Part shown: positions 52,404 to 57,364 of the stretch, one piece after another
How positions within the stretch are numbered: the first letter of the stretch is position 1
How the letters are laid out: each line of letters opens with the position of its first letter
Source: Candidatus Polarisedimenticolia bacterium
GTDB taxonomy: Bacteria; Acidobacteriota; Polarisedimenticolia; Gp22-AA2
Assembly (NCBI GenBank): GCA_036001465.1
Contig: DASYUH010000066.1
Location: 1-57,364, forward strand
Reading direction: 5' to 3'
DNA: 57,364 nt
Position numbers and translations under genes: made by a program
Notes under the pieces: generated by a model
The model's database searches: none
What the model saw: only the letters and a program-made list of their open reading frames with translations
What the model was told of the DNA's origin: nothing

Positions 52404-53462
52404 ATGGCCATCGATCAAGATCGTCTCGATCAATTCATTGGAAAGGCGCTCGGCGACATCGGAGGGACCTTCCACGCCGCCCTGGTTCTCCTCGGCGAGA
52501 AGCTGGGGCTCTACAAGGCGCTGGCCGAGGGCGGGCCGCAGACGCCCGCGGACCTGGCGAAGCGCACGAAGACGACCGAGCGCTACGTGCGCGAGTGGCT
52601 GAACGCGCAGGCGGCGGCCGGGTACGTCCTGTACGACCCGAAGACCGGCGCGTACAGCATGACGGAGGAGCAGGCGTTTGCGCTGGCGGACGAGGCGAGC
52701 CCGGCCTACCTGCCGGGGGCGTTCCAGGTCGCGACGGCGGCGATCAAGTCGCGCGACAAGATTGAATCGGCCTTCCGGACAGGCGACGGCGTCGGCTGGC
52801 ACGAGCACGACCCCGACCTGTTCGAGGGGACGGAACGCTTCTTCCGGCCGAACTATTCGGCCCATCTCGTCACCTCCTGGATTCCCGCCCTCGACGGGAT
52901 CGACGAGAGACTGAAGAAGGGGGCCGTCGTTGCCGACGTCGGGTGCGGCCACGGGGCCTCGACCGTGATCATGGCGCGCGCCTATCCGAAGTCCACGTTC
53001 GTCGGCTTCGACTACCACAAGCCTTCCGTCGAGAAGGCGCGGCACGTGGCGAAGAGCGCGGGAGTGTCGGACCGCGTGACCTTCGAGGTCGCCCGGGCGC
53101 AGGACTTTCCGGGGACGAATTACGACCTGGTCGCGTTCTTCGACTGCCTGCACGACATGGGGGACCCGGTCGGCGCCGCGCGCCACGTCCTGAAGACGCT
53201 GGCCAAGGACGGGACCTGGATGATCGTCGAGCCGTTCGCCCACGATCGGACGGAGGACAACCTGAACCCGGTCGGCCGCGTCTATTACAGCGCCTCGACG
53301 CTCATCTGCACGCCCGCGTCGCTGGCCCAGGACGTCGGCCTGGGGCTCGGCGCCCAGGCAGGGGAGAAGCGCCTGCGCGAGGTGGTGACCGCCGGCGGCT
53401 TCAAGCGCTTCCGGCGCGCCTCCGAGACGCCGTTCAACCTGGTGTTCGAGGCGCGGGCCTGA
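52404..53462 (+). CDS. Winged-helix plus class I methyltransferase (Rv2258c-like)
   Basis: The 352-residue protein begins with a winged-helix dimerisation domain (GLYKALAEGGPQTPADLAKR, then ERYVREWLNAQAAAGYVLYD). The Rossmann SAM domain follows: VVADVGCGHGASTVIMARA, TFVGFDYHKPSVEKAR, and YDLVAFFDCLHDMGDPVGAA. The arrangement matches small-molecule methyltransferases related to Rv2258c; substrate unknown. GAGGGGGC lies just before ATG 52404. It stands 38 bases after the peptidase gene and may share its transcript. Confidence 0.88.
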   Translation: MAIDQDRLDQFIGKALGDIGGTFHAALVLLGEKLGLYKALAEGGPQTPADLAKRTKTTERYVREWLNAQAAAGYVLYDPKTGAYSMTEEQAFALADEASPAYLPGAFQVATAAIKSRDKIESAFRTGDGVGWHEHDPDLFEGTERFFRPNYSAHLVTSWIPALDGIDERLKKGAVVADVGCGHGASTVIMARAYPKSTFVGFDYHKPSVEKARHVAKSAGVSDRVTFEVARAQDFPGTNYDLVAFFDCLHDMGDPVGAARHVLKTLAKDGTWMIVEPFAHDRTEDNLNPVGRVYYSASTLICTPASLAQDVGLGLGAQAGEKRLREVVTAGGFKRFRRASETPFNLVFEARA

Positions 53463-53487
53463 ATTCTCGGACGGGCCCCCGGGCCGC

Positions 53488-54174
53488 CTACGGCTTGACG
53501 ATCTCGAGCAGCTCGACCTCGAAGTTGAGGGTCGCCCCGGGCTTGATGTGCGGCGGCGCACCCCGGTCGCCATAGGCCAGCTCGGGCGGGCAGACCAGCC
53601 GGCTCTTGCCCCCCACCTTCATCATCTGCACTCCCTGCGACCAGCACGGGATGACGTTGGCGAGCGGGAACTGGGCCGGCTCGCCGCGATCGATGGAGGA
53701 ATCGAACACCGTCCCGTCGGTCAGGGTCCCCTTGTAGTGCACCTTCACGGTGTCGGACTTCGTCGGCGACGGGCCGGTGCCGGCCTTGATCTCCTGGATC
53801 ACGAAGCCGGCCGGCGTCTTCACCGCCCCCTTCTCGAGGGCGGCCTTGGACAGGAATTCCCCGCCGGAAGCCTTCTCTGTTGCGGCGCCGGCGGTCGAGC
53901 GGGCCTGCGCCAGCTCGCGGAGCTTCGGCCCGTACACCGCCAGGTCGACCTGCCGGGTGCGCTTGAGAGCCCCGTCGGTGAAGCCGGCCTTCACGGTTTC
54001 GACCTCCGCTTCGCTCAGGCCGAAGGCGCTCAGGTTCTCGCTCATCACGAGTCCGAGGGCGTACAGGGTCTTCTGGTCTTCCGTCTTGAGATCCACGGCG
54101 GTGGCCTTCGATGTCTTCGAGCAGGCGGCCGCCGCCAGGGTCACGGCGAGCGCCAACACCAGGGCATTCTTCAT
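53488..54174 (-). CDS. FKBP-type peptidyl-prolyl isomerase lipoprotein
   Basis: The 228-residue protein has a lipoprotein signal (LVLALAVTLAAAACSK). An FkpA/Mip-like helical dimerisation domain contains LYALGLVMSENLSAFGLSEA. The C-terminal FKBP domain shows VHYKGTLTDGTVFDSSIDRG, CWSQGVQMMKVGGKSRLVCP and ELAYGDRG, so the isomerase pocket is complete. It assists folding of envelope proteins in the periplasm. ATG 54174 (MKNALVLAL) is preferred over 54189 because the signal peptide follows it directly. Confidence 0.92.
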   Translation of the reverse strand: MKNALVLALAVTLAAAACSKTSKATAVDLKTEDQKTLYALGLVMSENLSAFGLSEAEVETVKAGFTDGALKRTRQVDLAVYGPKLRELAQARSTAGAATEKASGGEFLSKAALEKGAVKTPAGFVIQEIKAGTGPSPTKSDTVKVHYKGTLTDGTVFDSSIDRGEPAQFPLANVIPCWSQGVQMMKVGGKSRLVCPPELAYGDRGAPPHIKPGATLNFEVELLEIVKP

Positions 54175-54298
54175 GAGAGCCACTCCCACACTAAGGGTTC
54201 ACTGCGACGAGGCGCTCGCCTTTTCCTGCGGGTCGGCGGGTCCGAAGTGTCCGAGGCCGACGTATATTAACCCGAAACGGTCAGGTGGAGAGCATGAC

Positions 54299-54712
54299 AT
54301 GAAAAGGCCCGGCAAGCCGGAACCCCGGCCCGTTCCCGCCGACGGGGTCCTCGCCCGCCTGAGGGATGCCCTGCGGGCCCTGGCCCTGCCCGCCGACGCG
54401 CAGGCCGGGCTGCTGCCCTCGTTCACGGGCGGGCCGGATGAATTCGCCCTCCATTTCGATCAGTGCTTCCGGGCGGCCTCGGCCGAGGGGGCGGTCCGGA
54501 TGTCGCGGGCCCAGAGCCGAGCCCTCCTGGACGTGGACGGCCTGCTGGACCGGATGTCGGGCCAGGACAACGCACGCCTGTGGACCACCGGCGCCCTCGT
54601 CAACAGCCGTGAATGGACCCGCCTCAGGAAGGCGGCACGGGACGCGCTCCTGGCCTTTGGCTGGGGGCTCGAAGTCCCGCCTGCGAAGCCGTTCGAGCAC
54701 ATCGAGTGGTAG
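54299..54712 (+). CDS. Hypothetical protein coupled to the membrane/spermidine-synthase fusion gene
   Basis: The 137-residue soluble protein (GVLARLRDALRALALPADAQ, GPDEFALHFDQCFRAASAEG, REWTRLRKAARDALLAFGWG) is mainly helical. I do not recognise a family. GGAG lies before the ATG at 54299, and TATATT at 54263-54268 could be its -10 box. Its last seven bases overlap the GTG start of the following gene, so the two are translationally coupled and probably function together. Confidence 0.65.
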   Translation: MKRPGKPEPRPVPADGVLARLRDALRALALPADAQAGLLPSFTGGPDEFALHFDQCFRAASAEGAVRMSRAQSRALLDVDGLLDRMSGQDNARLWTTGALVNSREWTRLRKAARDALLAFGWGLEVPPAKPFEHIEW

Positions 54713-57225
54713 GGACGCCGCCGGCCGGGGCCGCGGGCACCGCGTCCGGAGCCCCGGCGGGCCGGACGGCGGGGCGGCGCACCTGCGCGGGCCTGTTCCT
54801 GGTCACCCTCGCCACCCTGCTGGACGAGATCCTGCTCACCCGCATCTTCAGCGTGGCGACCTGGTATCACTTCGCCTTTCTGGTCATCTCGGTCGCGATG
54901 CTCGGGATGACGGCGGGGGCCATCGCCGTCGGCGTGTTCGGCCGCACGTTCACCGAGGAGCGGACGCGACGCCACCTGGCGGTCTCGTCGCTCCTGTTCG
55001 CGGTGACGCTCGGGCTGGGGTTTCTGGTGCAGATCCGGATCCCGTTCTCGACCGACCTCACGGCGGGCGCGCTGGCAGGGAACGCAGCCATCCTTCTCCT
55101 GGCGACCGTGCCATTCGCCTGCAGCGGCGTCTGCGTCTGCCTGGCGCTGACGCGGTTCCCGCGGCAGGTGGGACGCCTGTACGCCGCCGATCTCGCCGGC
55201 GCCGCGGCCGGCTGCGTGGCGGTGATCGGCTTCCTGAGGGTGACCGACGGTCCGACCGCGGTGATCGGCGCCGCCGCGCTGGCGGCGGCCGGGGCGATCG
55301 GCTTCGCGCTCGACGCCTCGGACGCGCGGCTCGTCCGGGCGAGCGTCGTGGCCGCCGCGGTCTTGTCCTGCGTCTGTGCGATCCACACCGTGCTCGTCTG
55401 GAACCAGGCCCCGATCGTGCGCCTCCTGTCGGTCAAGGGGACGGTCGAGGAGCGGCCGCTGTACGAGAAATGGAACTCCTTCTCGCGCATCCGCGTGCGC
55501 CCCGCGCAGACGGCCAGCCCGCTCGGGTGGGGGCTGAGCCAGGCGTTCCGGCCGAGACACGAGGTGCGCCAGCTGATCCTCGACATCGACGGCGGGGCGT
55601 CGACGGTCCTGACCGGATTCGACGGCGATCTGGAGGCGGTCGAGCACCTGCGCTACGACGTCACGAGCGTGCCGCACCTCCTCCGGCCGCGCTCGCGGGT
55701 GCTGGTGATCGGCGCCGGGGGCGGCCGGGACATCCTGGCGGCCCTGGTCTTCGGGCAGCGCTCGGTGGTCGGCGTCGAGATCAACGAAGAGATTCTGCGC
55801 GCCGTCACCGGAAGGTTCGGCGCGTTCACCGGGCACCTCGAGCGGGACCCCAGGGTCCTGCTGGTCAACGACGAGGCGCGCAGCTACGTCGCGCGGCAGC
55901 GCGGGCGGTACGACATCATCCAGGCGTCCCTCATCGACACCTCCGCCGCGACCGCGGCCGGAGCGTTCGTCCTGACGGAGAACTCGATCTACACGCTGCA
56001 GGCCTGGAAGGTCTTCCTGGATCACCTGGCGCCGCGCGGCGTGCTGGCGTTCTCCTGGTTCTACTTCTCGGGGCGGCCGGCGGAGATGTACCGGCTCACC
56101 GCCCTGGCGGGGGAGGCCCTCCGCAGGCGTGGGATCGCCGAGGTCCGTCGGCACATCCTGCTGGTGCGGCACCGGACGGCGGCGAAGAGCGTGGGCACGC
56201 TCCTGGTCAGCCCCGATCCGTTCTCGCCGGAGGACCTGGCCGCCCTCGATTCGATCGCCGGCACCCTGAGGTTCGACGTCGTGCTGGCGCCGGATCTCAC
56301 GGCCGACCCGGTCTTCGCGGTGGTGGCGGCGGCCACCAACCCCGGCGTGATCGGCGACGGGCTCCCTCTGCGCGTGGACCCGCCCACGGACGACACGCCG
56401 TTCTTCTTCAACATGCTCCGGCTGCGGGACGCCTTCCGGCACCTTCTGGGGATGCAGGCGGAAAGCCCGGCGCCGGAGGGGGCCGCCGGAGCCGCCGGTC
56501 AGGTCGCAGGCGGGACCTCCCCCGACCCGGGGAGCCTGGAGGGGAATCTGAAGGCGGTCGTGCTTCTCTGCGCCCTGCTCGCGGCGGTCATGGCGCTCAC
56601 CCTGATCGCGCTTGCGGTGCCTATCGTCCTGGCGGCGCGGCAGGAGGCGCGGCGCGGCGCGATCCCGTACCTGCTGTACTTCGCCTGCATCGGGTTCGGG
56701 TTCATGCTGGTCGAGATTTCCCAGGTGCAGAGGCTGATCGTCTTTCTGGGGCATCCGGCGTACGGCCTGACCGTCGTCCTGTTCTCGCTGCTCCTGGCTG
56801 GCGGCGCGGGGAGCCTGGCGACCCGATCCCCGGGCCCGACCGTCGCGGAGCCTCCGGGCGGAGTCTGGCGCCTGGCAGTCCTGGTCGGGGCGCTCCTGCT
56901 CTTCGGGGGAGCGACGCCATCGGTCATCGGGGCCTTCGCCGCCTCCGGGACGCCGGCGCGCATTCTGGTGTCGGTGGTGCTCCTGCTGCCCATCGGCTTC
57001 GTCATGGGGATGGCATTCCCGGCCGGGATGGGCGCCGCGGAGGGGCGCTTCCCGGGGATGGCGCCCTGGTTCTGGGGAGTGAACGGCGCGGCCTCCGTGT
57101 GCGCGTCGGTCCTGGCGACGGCGATCGCCCTGTCGTCCGGGATCGCGGCGGCGTTCCGGGCCGGATGCGGATGCTACCTCCTGGCGCTCGCGGCCTTCGC
57201 CGTCGCGTCGCGGCAAACAAAATGA
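54706..57225 (+). CDS. Polytopic membrane protein fused to a spermidine-synthase-like domain
   Basis: About 839 residues. Residues 25-230 have seven or so membrane helices (LLDEILLTRIFSVATWYHFA is the characteristic opening). Residues about 240-560 hold a spermidine-synthase-like Rossmann domain: VLVIGAGGGRDILAALVFGQ, VVGVEINEEILRAV, LVNDEARSYV and YDIIQASLIDTSAATAAGA. C-terminal helices follow (GFGFMLVEISQVQRLIVFLG). The order differs from the protein at 18618-22190, which has two membrane blocks before the domain and TPRs after it. The reaction is unknown. GTG 54706 overlaps the previous stop. The final TGA lies exactly at the left end of an insertion-sequence copy, so the C terminus may be shortened. 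Confidence 0.82.
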   Translation: MVGTPPAGAAGTASGAPAGRTAGRRTCAGLFLVTLATLLDEILLTRIFSVATWYHFAFLVISVAMLGMTAGAIAVGVFGRTFTEERTRRHLAVSSLLFAVTLGLGFLVQIRIPFSTDLTAGALAGNAAILLLATVPFACSGVCVCLALTRFPRQVGRLYAADLAGAAAGCVAVIGFLRVTDGPTAVIGAAALAAAGAIGFALDASDARLVRASVVAAAVLSCVCAIHTVLVWNQAPIVRLLSVKGTVEERPLYEKWNSFSRIRVRPAQTASPLGWGLSQAFRPRHEVRQLILDIDGGASTVLTGFDGDLEAVEHLRYDVTSVPHLLRPRSRVLVIGAGGGRDILAALVFGQRSVVGVEINEEILRAVTGRFGAFTGHLERDPRVLLVNDEARSYVARQRGRYDIIQASLIDTSAATAAGAFVLTENSIYTLQAWKVFLDHLAPRGVLAFSWFYFSGRPAEMYRLTALAGEALRRRGIAEVRRHILLVRHRTAAKSVGTLLVSPDPFSPEDLAALDSIAGTLRFDVVLAPDLTADPVFAVVAAATNPGVIGDGLPLRVDPPTDDTPFFFNMLRLRDAFRHLLGMQAESPAPEGAAGAAGQVAGGTSPDPGSLEGNLKAVVLLCALLAAVMALTLIALAVPIVLAARQEARRGAIPYLLYFACIGFGFMLVEISQVQRLIVFLGHPAYGLTVVLFSLLLAGGAGSLATRSPGPTVAEPPGGVWRLAVLVGALLLFGGATPSVIGAFAASGTPARILVSVVLLLPIGFVMGMAFPAGMGAAEGRFPGMAPWFWGVNGAASVCASVLATAIALSSGIAAAFRAGCGCYLLALAAFAVASRQTK

Positions 57226-57364
57226 AAATGCCCGACGAGCGTGGAGGCGGGGTGCGGCCGGGTCAGGCGGCCATGGGGAGCCTGCCCCAGTCCTCTCTCC
57301 AGGCGAGGACCTCTTCCTCGCGCCAGCGCCTGGGGGCCAGGCCCAGGGCCTGGGCCGGCGTGAT
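57223..57364. mobile_element. Insertion sequence copy 2, partial at the window edge
   Basis: TGAAAATGCCCGA followed by GCGTGGAGGC matches the left inverted repeat of the copy at 26806-28071. The sequence stays similar (about 80% by eye) to the window's end. Only the first 140 bases are visible. The element's first bases double as the stop codon of the preceding gene. Confidence 0.75.
57263..57364 (-). CDS. IS transposase, C-terminal end only
   Basis: The visible 33 codons read ITPAQALGLAPRRWREEEVL then AWREDWGRLPMAA, corresponding to the end of the transposase at 26855-27850 (TPAQALGLASRRYREEEVLA). Several differences show that the two copies are not identical, so they diverged or arrived separately. 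The rest lies beyond the window. Confidence 0.75.
   Translation of the reverse strand: MTPAQALGLAPRRWREEEVLAWREDWGRLPMAA

Overview
This is a GC-rich window (by eye well over 60% G+C) from a Gram-negative bacterium. It encodes an outer-membrane beta-barrel protein, several lipoprotein or Sec signal peptides, periplasmic thiol-redox proteins and secreted peptidases. The mix (polytopic membrane proteins fused to a spermidine-synthase-like domain and TPRs, a serine hydrolase with a long C-terminal domain, S41 peptidase, gamma-glutamyltransferase, ABC-2 exporter) resembles soil or sediment lineages such as Acidobacteriota. That placement is inference from gene content only. Gene density is high, and neighbouring genes often overlap by about 4-14 nt.

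Layout. 1-7.4 kb is a worn accessory stretch: a frameshifted dihydrofolate-reductase-like gene, an orphan GHKL ATPase, a GNAT gene with an internal deletion, a polytopic glycosyltransferase-like gene bracketed by two copies of a GNAT 5' region, a CHRD protein, half of a DUF1697 gene and a BamE-like gene with an in-frame amber codon. 7.4-9.9 kb holds an ACT-domain gene, a DsbA-like thioredoxin gene with an in-frame TGA at the first active-site position, and a BrnT-type toxin-antitoxin pair. 9.5-13.1 kb is a tight plus-strand run: DUF971, APC permease, sppA, small membrane protein. 13-18.6 kb has a beta-propeller protein, a membrane-anchored coiled-coil/LysM-like protein and an amber-interrupted HNH gene. 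18.6-26.8 kb has a fused membrane/spermidine-synthase/TPR protein, a MATE exporter, a ClC channel with CBS and TrkA-C domains, and a secreted hypothetical. 26.8-28.1 kb is an insertion sequence with inverted repeats and a 10-bp target duplication. 28.1-32.3 kb has STAS, RluA, citrate synthase and ATP-grasp genes. 32.3-42.3 kb is a mostly minus-strand series (methyltransferases, flavoprotein, OMP, VOC, ada, cupin, S41 peptidase, EamA transporter) ending with a second gene carrying an in-frame TGA in a thioredoxin fold. 42.3-50.6 kb has YjbR, a wrecked lipoprotein gene, TPR, serine hydrolase, ggt and an ABC exporter. 50.6-57.2 kb has a metallopeptidase lipoprotein, methyltransferase, FKBP isomerase, a small protein and a second membrane/spermidine-synthase fusion. 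A second copy of the insertion sequence starts at that last gene's stop codon.

The most interesting observation is that two unlinked thioredoxin-fold genes (7868-8713 + and 40420-42267 -) are each interrupted by one TGA exactly at the redox-active position. Each TGA is followed at the same distance by a small hairpin with GGUC in its apical loop, the arrangement of a bacterial selenocysteine insertion element. They are best read as selenoproteins. The second has an unusual Thr-Sec-x-x-Ser motif fused to a TlpA-like CPPC domain and may be a new selenoprotein type. A second theme is a short repeat whose TAG often is the stop codon of the gene next to it, including a 54-bp palindromic copy.
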